Shown here: positions 34,646 to 46,029 of the stretch, in pieces
Position numbering within the stretch: the first letter of the stretch is position 1
Layout: the number at the start of each line of letters is the position of its first letter
From: Tuctoria greenei
Taxonomy: Eukaryota; Streptophyta; Magnoliopsida; Poales; Poaceae
Direction of reading: 5' to 3'
Length of the DNA: 64,000 nucleotides
Assembly (NCBI GenBank): GCA_036927565.1
Contig: JAYESD010000004.1
Location: 92,508,942 to 92,572,941 of the forward strand
Notes under the pieces: generated by a model
Seen by the model: the letters and a program-made list of their open reading frames with translations, nothing else
What the model was told of the DNA's origin: nothing
Databases searched by the model: none
Made by a program: the position numbers and the translations under genes

Positions 34646-37600
34646 CTAAAATATGTTTCTATTGTCATTGTCGCAAAGTTCTGGCACATCAGCTATTGCA
34701 CCATCCACATCAAAGAACACCCCTCTTTTGTGCAAAATTTCACGATGCATGAATTGACACAGTTCACCGGCAATCTCGTCGGCTCCTCCACCAGGCATAC
34801 TTTTAGAAACTGGCCATTCTTGGTTCACATTCTTCGTGTGCTGCAACGAAACACATAGCAAGGTTTAGAATGTGTTGGTTTGAAAATGTCAAAGTATAGA
34901 TCAAAGTGAGTATACAAGAATCTATTTGGTATTTTTGGAGCAGTTGTACTATGTGCAATTGAATTTTGATGTTGGAATCAAAATATGAAAATAATGTTTC
35001 TTGTAATATTGAACAGTAGAGAATATAAGTATTAAAATACACAAGTTACAATGAAAATGAAACTCAAAAGTAAGAAAGTAAGATATCGACATTAAGGATA
35101 ACTTGTATCCTCATGATTCACTCTATATTTGCTGGTGGTCCGAAGATGCTCACATACATAAAACCCGCATAAGACGCTCCAAACAGGCTGCTTGGGACAA
35201 GGATAATATGTTTTAATGTCCAATGCATCCGTATTAGGGGGTCTCTGACCACCAAGCTATTCCGCGTAAAACTGCCAAGCACTATAATACAATAAATGTC
35301 ATATAAAACTTATCAACACATTCAAAATGTGTGTAAGTTAAAAGTATCGAATAAACATACAGTTTCAAAATGGAAAGGAAATCTTTGTAACGATCTGTGG
35401 GTAATCGGCTGAGTCCAAGGTTGTTTCCAAACCCTGCGTTGGTTTCATGAAGATCATTATGTAGTGTTTACTGCACACGTACAAACATACGTGTTAAGTT
35501 AACAATTAGCAATAATTGTTGTTTCAATGTCATGTGTCGAACTTACTCGAAGTGGCACAGAGCCTTTACGAGATCCTTGCCATTTTTGATAAAGTTAAAC
35601 ATGGCATGTCCTATGTAAGCTACAACTATTGTCCTTTTATCCTTCTTTTTTTTTGCGTTCGATTTATCAAATTTTTTTTTTCATGTGCTTGTACTGTTCT
35701 GAGTCTCTATCCACCTTAACGTCGAATAATGTCATTGCAATCCGTGTAGGGTCAAGGATACCTATCTTGCGTTTCATCTTTTCATTATCCATGTATTGCA
35801 TCGTATTGAAGAAGTCCAGAATTGTTATAATATCATGAAATGTGTATGCGTGTAGTAAGAAAAGAAAATACAAAATATTAGAGAAACTTACAAGCACCAG
35901 ATGAGTAGCTGGTTGATTTTGAGCATGCCTCGATGGAAAAGGGTATGTAGATCTTCAAAGAAAAGGGCTCGGTTATCTGCTCCAGAATGCTTCTTTTGGC
36001 ACACGAAATGTAATGTAAGAAAGTTCATATTTTGTGCTAGCAGTGATGTACCACTCATACATTCTTTTGAGCGGGACAGGTGGTTTGCTAAGTCGTACCG
36101 ATGTCATGAACGGATTCCCGTCCTCATATTCAAGAGGAACATTCTCAAGCTTGTATATTGGAACTTCAGGATTAACTAAAGCCGTCCGCCAACTATACAT
36201 GACACCGTCTTCTTCCCACTCCTCAAGATCTTCTAATGTTGGCTCATGTGAAGAACGAGATGCACTCGATTTTCTAATATTTTCCTTTAGATTTTCCAAA
36301 TAATTTGACACTTATTTATAAGGTTTCTTCTTTTTGTATCAGCTAACTTTCATAAGCATTGATGACCGAGGAGTAGTAGTCAGAAGTTTGACACTCGCTT
36401 GTTATTGAACCTGTTGTTCAACTGGTTGCTCTTTACTTCCAGCAACTTGCTCTAGTACTACATCAAGTTGTTGCTCAGCTAGTTGCTCTTTACTAACAAC
36501 TGCTTGCTCTGGTACTGCTTGAAGCTATTGTTCAACTGGTTGCTCTTGGTTATCATTACCAGCAAGGTTACTATCATCCTTGCTGAGACATAGCGGGAGT
36601 GGATCTTCCTGGACTAGGAGTGGATCTTCCTGGACTTTCACCCTAGAATACGCGGTTGCAGTATTTTGAGATGCAATGGGGCTAGGAATCAGCTCATCAT
36701 CCAACACGATATAGCGTCGGTGCCAAAGGATTAATTGGTTGACAGCCTGCCCCAGAGTCGTGATCCCCTCATGTGTGATGTGGTCTATTTCATAATTGTC
36801 ATAATAATTATCAATAACTTGATGAACTTGCACCACAGCATAATAGAACGGAAGTGAATCGCCATTGAAGTCATGATCTGGTTTTGCCATGCCAGTGGCA
36901 ACCTATTTTGTTTTGTTCCCTGCTCTGCCGATCGGGACAAGAAGACGAGAAGATTCGTCCTTAACAATATCATCGACAGCGAACTTATGTGTTGACCCTG
37001 ATCCTGGCACAGAACCTACACTGCTTGGGTAGGCACTTGGAGATACCAAATGTTCCTTTGGCATGGGAACCATCACTGTACTCAGTGCCACTAATTGTCC
37101 CGAGGGTCTAAGTTGTTCCATTATTTCTTGCATATTTTCCTTGACCTTTTGAGCAATCAATTCATCAAGTGTTTTCTTGAACTTGTCACGTCTTCTATAT
37201 GTATCTTTATCTTTCGGGAAACCATATAGCCAAGACACCTAAGAAGAGATTGCTCGAAACTGTCCACTGTGTTCATGGTTTCCTTGGATAGAGGTAAGTT
37301 GGTCATTCTCCCTCTTCGGCTTGAAGAGACCCTTCTGTTACTTTTCAATTAATTAATTCATTTTTTTGCTCTAATTCGTTCACAGAGTCGGGCTTTTCAA
37401 GTTTGCCCTCGCTAGTCAAACCTGACCGAGCAATGTCCCACCGCTGAGTACTCTGATAGCAGCCATCCAATGGGTGAGGATTGCCCTTACTGGTAATTTC
37501 CTCTAATATTTTATTCCATTTTTGGACTTTGGGGGCATATTCGGCAGACCCTAAGCGATGATGGTATTTGTTCTTTTTGGCAAGCTCTAATCTAGTTGCA

Positions 37601-38368
37601 CTTAGAGCTTTAGCATTAGGTGTGGTCTTTTGACGAACAAATTGTTGCCACTGAGCTTGTCTGATTTTTTCCATCTTCCTCGGGCTAGGGACCGTATCAG
37701 CCTTAACATAAGCATTCATTTCACTCTTCGAGCCATGAAACTTCTTGCCGCAAGAGACCAATTTTGCTTTCTTTACAGCTTCTTCTGTGCCTTTGGGAAA
37801 CTTGAATTGTTTCTTTTTCCTCTCCCAATACTCATTCTTGTTCTCCTCAGGTAATTTTCTCCAATTCTCAGTTGTGATCGGCACGAGCTTTCTAACAAGA
37901 AAATTGCATGCATTTTGGTACTTTGTAACTAAATCCAGTGGTTCTTGGGGAAGCACACCTGGACCGACCCTTGTTATGTACATGATGTGGTTCAATGGTC
38001 CATATTGGGACCTCGTTGCCCTCGTTTTCTCTTGAGTGAGCCTGAGGATTCATCTATTGGAGAACCTTCTGCGGTTTTAGGAGCCAAAGTCACCTCGTTG
38101 TATTCGCGATTAATCTAGTTAGAAAAGAATTATAAGACTTCGTATACTTGACAACCAACATTAACTTAAATTGCTGAACTTCAGATTCGTGATCCATACC
38201 TCGTCGGCTGGATTATATTCTGGGTCGAGATCCTTTGAAGTCTTTAAATTTTTATATCCGGAAAGGATTTAATGAACTGTGAAAGGAGCTTGAACTGCTA
38301 GAGTCACTAAACTCCATATTGCCTTCTTCATTGTTACTACCATCAACAGTCTTCTGAGTGCTTTCCAT
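34646..38368 (-). pseudogene. CACTA TNP1-like/Transposase_24 gene with Ulp1-like C48 protease domain
   Basis: This multi-exon minus-strand gene runs from an ATG at about 38368. An acidic Ser-rich start is followed by a plausible donor near 38200, a basic KRKRGQRGP patch near 38030, then the 216-codon Transposase_24-like block at 37995-37345 (WRKLPEENKNEYW, RLGSAEYAPKVQKW). Middle segments lie at 37238-36903, 36890-36525 and 36311-35973. The C-terminal part reads as a Ulp1-type cysteine protease: IVVAYIGHAMFNF, then YYPCPKQPVWSVLCGFYVCEHLR (about 35220-35130) with the likely catalytic Cys in LCGFYVCE. The end is a helical tail with a stop at 34646. Shifts and stops are present. The role would be accessory transposition protein; protease activity is inference. 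Confidence 0.68.
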
Positions 38369-38391
38369 GCTATAACCAATAAGACAAAAAT

Positions 38392-38860
38392 ATGTCTCAC
38401 TTCAATGAAAGCTACACAAATAAATGCTCTCAAGATCCTAAATTTCTCAAAAAGATGGAAGAGATTTGGTCTGAGCCAACCAGAGATAGAGAGGCTTTTA
38501 GTAGATTCATGTTCATATTAAGAAAAATTATAAAATTCTTAAATAGTTGGGGTTATAATCAAGCAGGTCATGATTTTTATGAAGGGAAGCTAGATATCAA
38601 AAGGTTGAAATATACACAGACCAATATGCCTCCTAAACTGTATTTTTAAATGGTTTACAAAGATATTAACACTTAGAATGGAGAAAGTGGCAGATAATAT
38701 AATTCATAGGGTTCAATCTGCATTCTGGGGTTGCATGAATGGCATATATACAAGGTTCCATCTCCAGATACCCAGTAGAAATATAATGAATGGCATATTA
38801 ACTCTACATGATGTGTTGCATGAAACAAAAAGATGGAAGCATTCTAGGGTTTGATAAGGC
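38392..38860 (+). pseudogene. LINE (non-LTR) reverse transcriptase fragment
   Basis: The plus-strand reading KWFTKILTLRMEKVADNII and IHRVQSAFWG, then NIMNGILTLHDVLHETK (about 38645-38835), matches the plant L1-type RT core (KILT.RL...QSAF..GR.I.DG...LHEV.HE). The upstream 86-codon open stretch (38392-38649) is probably the linker before RT, with lower confidence. The fragment lies just upstream of the start of the minus-strand CACTA gene. Confidence 0.6.
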
Positions 38861-38970
38861 ATTCTAGAGTTTAACACGACTGACCAAAGTGACTGACCAA
38901 GTTTTATTCTAGGGTTTGAGGCAGTGACTGACCAAAGTGACCGACCAAGTTTTATTCTAGGGTTTGAGGT
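38842..38970 (+). repeat. Short tandem repeat with ATTCTAGGGTTTGA units
   Basis: Two to three imperfect units of about 55 bp contain GACTGACCAAAGTGAC, CGACCAAGTTTTATTC and TAGGGTTTGA. They directly follow the LINE fragment. The TAGGGTTT string resembles a plant telomere unit, but it occurs once per long unit and is not telomeric. Confidence 0.65.
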
Positions 38971-39228
38971 GACTAACCAGTGCATTAGCAAGGCATGTGT
39001 ATTGTTTCTATCAAAGGCCGACAAGAACAATTATATCAATAATTAAATAATAACAATGCATAATTCGCAATTCACATTGATTAAATCAACAATTAAACAA
39101 TAACAATTACAATCCACAATCTATGCTCAATGTTATGTACAACAATTCACAACGCACAATTCAATCAACAATTAAACAACATTGCAAAGCATAATCGGGT
39201 CGTCAATGAGGAGGGAAATGTTGGTGGT
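38971..39228. other. AT-rich stretch, nothing recognised
   Basis: Repeated AATTAAACAATAACAAT-like strings are the only visible structure. I see no gene here. Confidence 0.5.
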
Positions 39229-39715
39229 GGGGGGGGGGGGGGGGGGGCGGGAGAATGGCTGTCGACGTGTTGGTGGCTGCCACAGCCATCAGTGGGGAGG
39301 GAAATGGCGCTAAGGAGGCCGGGTGCGAGGGTGGCTTGGTGTGCGGGGGGAGGGGGGTTCCGGTGGTTGCTCGATTGGAGGCCAGCGTGGAGGGGAGCTC
39401 GGCCGGCGTCCATGGAGGGGGCTCGGGTGAGGCTGGGTTAGAGGGGGGCTCGAGTGAGGTTGGGTGGAGGCCGCTGTGGAGGAGGGTGAGAGGGATATGA
39501 GCTCACTTAGTGTGGAGGAGGGAGAGAGGGTGATGGCGAGTGCGGGCACGGTGGCGGGTGAGGGCAAAGCTTGGCGTACCTGGACAGAAGGGAAGAAAGC
39601 GATGAGGGCGAAGCTCACCAGTGAGATCAAAGCTCAGCGACGAAGGCAAAGCTCGACGCTTAGGGCGGCAAAGACATGGCGACAAATAAATTTTGGCATC
39701 TTGACGGCATCTATC
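39229..39715. other. GC-rich block with 19-base G run
   Basis: A run of 19 G (39229-39247) opens a GC-rich, strongly purine-skewed block that is open in several frames on both strands. Low-complexity Gly/Ala/Pro translations look like base composition, not protein. Its place upstream of the minus-strand CACTA gene suggests promoter or leader sequence. Confidence 0.5.
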
Positions 39716-39800
39716 TGATTTCGCCCGGGTTAGGTTTTTCCAACAAAGTCGAGTGTGTAATACATGTCTGAGATAAAGACTTCTCTCAGATGGTTATTCA

Positions 39801-41329
39801 TAACCAACCGCCTGAAAAGATCTTTATGTAGGCTTCATTAATATTCTTGATTAAAATGAGTGGCCTTTTAAAGCCCAAATTCCACTTTCTTGTATTATGC
39901 TTGAGTATTAAAGGTTACCATTAAATTTCACTTGGGAAAACCTTTGAAATTGGTCAGAACATAAAAAACAAATAACACTGGTTATTTGTCATTTTTCTAT
40001 CTTGATGAATATAATGATTTCTTCATTTATTTTTTCAATGGAACTTTGTAGTCATCATACCAACCTCTATGAATTTTTTCAGATTTTTTGATTTTTTTTC
40101 AATCAATGTGTGTTCAAAATTTTATGAATGCCTCATGTGTATATGAGCATTTAATTAGAATGATGGATAATATTAATTTTGACATGTTGTAATGCTTTAA
40201 AAAAATTAACAAAATTCATACATGTATAAATAAGACAAATATCTTCATACAAACCAATTTCAGTGAAGGATCCTTTTTTAGGAGATACAGAAATGTGAAT
40301 AATATGTGAATATAAATTAATTTTATATTTACCAAAACATTACAATGTTAGCTATACAAGTTTTAAAATATTGGGTCTAGGTGGTAGATATTAATTTTTG
40401 AAAAATATAGAAGAAAGAATAATTGAATTTGGACTCAATTTGCATAATCTATACATGTTTGAGTATTTATATTCGAATCTAAATAAAAATAAGCAAGGGA
40501 AAAAAAACTGAAGAACAGACTCGGGCCATTATTGCAGACAGTTGTTTGGAAAAAACCCCTGTGCAGCAGTTAAAAACCGCCTGAAAAAAAAATTATTGAG
40601 TCTAGGCTTTATTAATATTCTTGTTTAAAATGAGGGGCCTTTTAAAAGCCCAAATTCCACTTTCTTGTAATATGCTTTAGTATTAAAGGTTTCCATTAAA
40701 TTTCACTTCAAAAAGCCTTTGAAATTGGTCAGAACATAAAAAACAAATAACACTAACTATTAGTCATTTTTATCTTCATGAATATAATGATTTTTTCATT
40801 TAGTTTTTTAATGGAACTTTTTAGCCATCATACCAACCTATATGAATTTTTCCAGATTTTTTTAAATTTTTTTGAATCAATTTGTGTTCAAAATTTGATG
40901 GATGCCTCAAATGTATATGAGATAATTTGAATTTTGACATGTTGGAATGCGTTAAAAAGTTCAACAAAATTCATACATGTATAAAAAAGACAAATATGTT
41001 CTTACAAACCAATTTAATTGAAGAATCCCATTTTTTAGGAGATACAGAAATGTGAATAATATGTGAGTATAAATTAATTTGATATTTACCAAAACATTAA
41101 AATTTTAGCTATACATGTTTTAAAATATTTGTCCTAGGTGGTAGTATTATTTATTGAAAAATATAGAAGAAAGAATTATGGGATTTGGAATCAATTTGCA
41201 GAATCTATACATGTTTGAGTATTTATATTGGAATCTAAATAAAAAAGAAGCAAGAGAAAAGAAAAAAGAAGAACAGGCTTGGGCTATTATCGTAGGCAAT
41301 TGTTTAGGAACAACCGCCTATGCAGCAGT
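39801..41329. repeat. Tandem duplication of ~765 bp in CACTA right subterminal region
   Basis: Two direct copies (about 39801-40570 and 40571-41329) each start near ACCGCCTGAAAA and share a TTAATATTCTTG block. The shared end reads TTTGAGTATTTATATT, then a GCAGCAGTTAAA string that includes the next copy start. Both hold CCGCCTG subterminal motifs at their edges. Divergence is moderate, with small indels. Confidence 0.8.
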
Positions 41330-42019
41330 TAAAGACAACCTAAACTTAATTAATTTTTATCATAGGCGGTTTTTTCGTTAAAACAAACCTGTGAAAACAA
41401 ACGCCTATATAAAGGGCCCCACGGGCACTACAGGAAACCTAACCGGGAGATTTTCCATCGATGCCGCCAGGCTGCCAAAATTTTCCACCATGTGCAGGCC
41501 CGTCCTGTATTCATCAGTTGATCAAGCTTCGAACAGAGAAAATGTTAGAAGTGACTTCTTCTTCACTATCATGTTTTCTGTTTGTTATCCTGTTTTCAGT
41601 TTCGTTTTGTTGAGTTTGCATGACTCCAGCCCCCCCCCCCCTCCACTTGAGATTTGTAGTACATTTGAGTGATTAAAGGTTGAAAGATGTAGTTGAGTCT
41701 CCCCTTGAGCTCACCCATGAATTTTGTAGAAAAAGAAGTAGATTTGGAGGAATAAAGGTTGAAGATGAATACAAGCACATCACGTGTTCGATGAAATGTT
41801 TCAATGAATAAGCCTAACTTCAAAAATCCATTACGACCACTAGGAAGCTGAGAAAATTATGACACTTCTTGGAACCCTTATGAACATACCTACATGATAC
41901 CAGTATTCACTCATTTGATACAGGCTGGTTATGTCTCAGTAAATTCATTATAAAGAAGACCTTTAGAGAATATTTGTAGCCAAATTTTGTAAATCCTACA
42001 AAAATTCTGTTATTGAAGC

Positions 42020-44306
42020 ATGGACCATCGAGCATGGATGTATAACATGCCAAGACCCGATCCTTCCATTCATAACGTTGCAAATTTTATTGAAGCATCC
42101 AAGAGACATGTGAAGTTGCAAAAGATAGATGACATATTATGTCAATGTATCGACTGCAATTATAAGATTGCATGGATAGATACTATAGTAATCCAACCTC
42201 ATTTGGTGAAAATAGGTTTAACAAAACTACACAATATGGACAGAGCATGGTGAGTTAGATACACATAATGTGGACAAAGATGATGAGAGAGGTTCAGATG
42301 AAGATAATGTTCATATCAATGATGGTAGTGACAATCAAGATGGTGATGATGATGATGAGTTCGATTGTGAGGAAAGGTTGCATCACATCGAACCATATGT
42401 ATTGACTTCTACGAGAGCAAGTAAAGGTTTAAGTAAAATGTTGACATCGCAGAATGCGGTGACATAGCTTTTATATGATGAATAAAACGGTCGTGATAAA
42501 GAGTTTACTACATTGCGTGCAGTCCTAGAACAAGTAAAGTTGAAAGCCACACACGGATGGTCCGATTGTAGTTTCTTTGATATTTTGAATCTTTTGGCAA
42601 AAATTCTTCCAAATACAAATAAACTCCCCAGAAGCACTTATAAAGCGAAGAAACTTCTTTGCCCGATGGCACTAGGTGTGACAAAAATACATGCTTGTGT
42701 GAACCATTGTATTCTGTATCGCAAAGAGCATGAGCTCGCAACTAGATGCCCCATCTGTGGTATCAGTAGATACAAGGAATACAATCACTAGTATGTTACC
42801 AACATGAAAAGTCTAAGAAGAATAAGAAGTTTATTACTGGCCCATAAGGTGACGATGACTATACTTTTGACGATGCAGACGGGAAGCATAAGCGAAAAAT
42901 TCCTGCCTTGGTGATGTGGAACCTTCCAGTAATTGATCACTTGAAGCGTTTGTTCTCAAACCCTAGGGAGGTTGAACTTATGCGTTGGCATTCCGAGTAG
43001 CGCAGAAGAATGTAAAATATATTCAACACCCTCGTGATGCAACGCAGTGAAAAATTTTGATATTCAATATCCAGTATTTGCTAAAGAAATAAAAAATGTA
43101 AGGTTTTCCATGGGTACAAATGGAATAAATCCATTTGGTGAAAAAAAGAGCATACACAGCACATGGCTCGTGGTCTTAACGACGTACAACCTACCGAAGT
43201 GGTCGTGTCACAAAAGGAAATATATCTTGTTATATGTTCTTATCCAAGGTCCAAAACAACCCGGCATCGAAATTGATGTGTTCTTGGAACCTTTAATGGA
43301 AGATATGGCGAAACTGTTGAATGAAGGGGTACGTACATGGGATGAGTACAACCGGGAGTATTTCACGCTAGGAGCAATGATATTTGTTACCTTGCATGAT
43401 TATCCCGAACTGTTTACATTATCAGGACAAATGAAAGGGAAGAAAGGTTGTGTAAGGTGAATGGATATAACTGGATTTCTATACCTCACTTCATTCAAAA
43501 AGACGGTGTACATGAGACACCGGCGGTTCTTGACAGATACACACAATTATATAATATGAAAGAACAATTTGATAACAAAATCGAACAAGATACTACACCA
43601 AAACCTTACAGTGGAAAACTCGTGTTTGAAATGGTCAAGAACATTCATATTGCTTTCGGGAAGGGAAAAAATGTAAAGGAACAAAGAGGAATAAAAGTAC
43701 ATCTTCGGGTGATAAAACTGACATGGCTTTCAAGAAACAATAAATTTTTTTCAAGTATCTTCCGTATTGGAAGAATCTAGAATTTTGCCATAGTATTGAT
43801 TTGATGCACGTTACAAAGAATGTATTTGACAGCATCATTGGGACCTTGCTGGACATGTCGAGGAAAACAAGGACATATTAAATTCTATTTATGGACCTAG
43901 TAAATCTTGATATGAGACCAGAGCTTCACCCAGTAGAAAAGGTGAACAGGAAGCATTACCTTCCCCCCAGCAAGCTAGAACTTGACACTAGAAGAGAAAA
44001 AAGAATTTTGCGAATGCTTGTATGGGATCAAAGTGCCCATGAGTTTCTCGTCCAATATCCGCAAACTAGTCGAGATGAAAGACTTGTCTTTATTCAGCTA
44101 TAATTCTCACGACTGTCACATGATGATGACAGTGTTCCTTACCATTGCAATAAGAGTCATCAAACCTGAGCATATAAAAGTTGTCATCACACGTTTGTGT
44201 TACTTCTTCAATGCAGTATTGCAAAAGGTGATAGCACGTGAAGATTTAGACTATTTGAAAACATACATCGCCGAGACTATGTGCAAGCTTGAGATGTGTT
44301 TCCCAC
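42020..44306 (+). pseudogene. CACTA TNP2-like transposase, N-terminal and catalytic part
   Basis: The N-terminal association domain starts MDHRAWMYNMPRPDPS at 42020 with the zinc-like CQCIDCNYK. It continues through 42262-42790 (STYKAKKLLCPMALG, CPICGISRY) to the Transposase_21 core at 43047-43440 (TNGINPFGEKKS, LPKWSCHKRKYILL, GPKQPGIEIDVFLEPL, FVTLHDYPELFTLSGQ). The next block is at 43448-44374. Several shifts and stops break it (42466, 42787, about 42790-43045, 43458, 43778). In known elements TNP2/TNPD cuts at the CACTA ends. Confidence 0.88.
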
Positions 44307-46024
44307 TGTCGGTACCCTGGGTACCATATGCCCCTTGGGATTACAAAGATGTCAAGGGAAAGTCATCTAATTGATTTGAAAACCTTCGGAGGCCCACATG
44401 TCAGGCATATCCGGACCCGCTTCTCCAACATGGTTAGCCCCAGGGTCACTACGTGTACTATCAAACCGGAGCTACCGCCCGCAAGGGAGGAAGCTCCGGA
44501 CTATGTACCGAAGTGGCACCCCCGGACCTAACCCCAGACCGAGGGAAGCTCCGGTGCTGACACGTGTCGGCTAACACCGAAACTATCTGTTCTCCACAGC
44601 GTGCTCTGGTGCTACCACGTGTCCAACCGTCGAATCTTCAACCTCTAACCTCCGGAAGACTCCAAGTCGGGAGTTTGAGTGCAAGATCAGATGAGAGGCG
44701 TAAAGAACCCCAAACGGTGTGCGCTTCCCTTCTTAAGTAAGCCCTTGCGACGCTTGGATGGAAATCGCAAGGAAGTCGAAGACACCACTCAAAAATTCCA
44801 CCCAGCCGATGACAAGAGGGCCCGGGACCACTCCGACGATCAAGTCGAGGTTCTTACCCAGGCGAACGGTTGCCATCATGAGGCGGGAAGCCCGAAGGCG
44901 GCGGCCTGACAAGGCGCACGGAACCGATACGATTTTCGTATCGGGAACCGGCGACCTTCAATTGCATGAGATCTGCACGCCAAAGATCTCACCTGCCGCA
45001 CAAGGGATACGCCATGCGACAAGGATTTAACTCCGGACCATCGCCAATGGCACATCTGAAGACCTTTGAAGACTCAGTTCAAAAGTCGAAGGATGGACCC
45101 ACCTCCGGCGGAATGACTTCACCCAAAGTGTCTTCCCCGGAGGTGGGCCCATGGGGCCACTGTCGGTACCCTGGGTACCATATACCCCTTGGGATTACAA
45201 AGATCTCAAGGGAAAGTCATCTACTTAATTTGAAGACCTTCGGAGGCCCACATGTCAGACATATCCGGACCCGCTTCTCCAACATGGTTAGCCCCAGGGT
45301 CGCCACGTGTACTATCAAACCGGAGCTACCGCCCGCAAGGGAGGAAGCTCCGGACTATGTACCGAAGTGGCACCCCCAGACCTAACCCCAGACCGAGGGA
45401 AGCTCCGGTGCTGACATGTGTCGGCTAACACCGGAACTATCTGTTCTCCATAGCGTGCTCTGGTGCTGCCACGTGTCCAACCGTCGGATCTTCAACCTCT
45501 AACCTCCGAAAGACTCCACAACGGCTGCGGATCTTCAGAGGGGAATCAAGGACTTCAAGACCCGATTAAGTGTCATTAATACCATATTAATGACACATGA
45601 TCGGACGACCTTAATCACCTGTAACGGTGCTGTCAAAGCCCATTACATGGTCATTAAAGGCAATTAAACGTGTTGAATAAGTATCAATACTAGTAACCGC
45701 CGGGGCCACATGTCGGGCCAGGCTAATTTGTAACGGCCTGCCCTTGTACTATAAAAGGACAGGCGGACGATGTTTACAGGGATGCGCTCTACACACGCTC
45801 CATAGACGTCCAGACACACTGACACACGTGCTACATCCAATACAACATCAACACACCCCGTGGAGTAGGGTATTACGCTCAGGCGGCCCGAACCACGTAA
45901 ACTCTTGTGTCTCCTGCGCTATTTACAATTCACCTTCTTGAATCTCCGCGCGCCCACATCGAACATCAAACTCCTCTAACACTTTAGTAGTGTTGGGATA
46001 TCTGCCGGTTCCAAACCACCGACA
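44307..46024 (+). mobile_element. Truncated LTR retrotransposon inserted in TNP2
   Basis: It starts TGTCGGTACCCTGGG and ends CCACCGACA, with the perfect duplication CCCAC (44302-44306, 46025-46029). The TNP2 reading resumes across it. The left LTR survives only for 44307-44664, homologous to 45161-45518. The right LTR is complete (45161-46024) with TATAAAAG at 45750-45757. The ~500 bp between them holds a short internal remnant ending in a GGTGGGCCCATGGGGCCAC purine-rich tract. Internal deletion removed the rest of the left LTR, the primer site and pol. Superfamily is not determined. Confidence 0.85.
45161..46024 (+). repeat. Complete right LTR of the element inside TNP2
   Basis: An 864-bp LTR with TGTCGGT/ACCGACA inverted ends. 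It carries several CACGTG-core boxes (GCCACGTGTAC, GCCACGTGTCC, GACACACGTGC) and a TATA box at 45750. Confidence 0.8.
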
Positions 46025-46029
46025 CCCAC

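Larger units (their letters stand above)
34024..41425. mobile_element. CACTA (En/Spm) transposon 1, left terminus to second terminus
   Basis: CACTACTACAATAAG at 34024 has the form of a grass CACTA terminus. The putative 3-bp duplication TAG precedes it. Subterminal CCGCCTG/CAGGCGG motifs in both orientations fill 34040-34450 and recur at 39790-41410. The interior holds a minus-strand gene with Transposase_24/TNP1-like and Ulp1-like regions. I do not see the expected matching right terminus (CTTATTGTAGTAGTG). A second CACTA-type terminus starts at 41426, so either another CACTA inserted near the right end of this one, or the two halves form one unusual divergent element. Confidence 0.7.

Noticed and set aside
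38842..38970. Interstitial telomere repeat
   Set aside because: TAGGGTTT occurs only once per ~55-bp unit, not as a head-to-tail TTTAGGG array.
39130..39720. Several Gly/Ala/Pro-rich frames on both strands
   Set aside because: These are products of a G homopolymer and purine skew. No known domain and no consistent frame.
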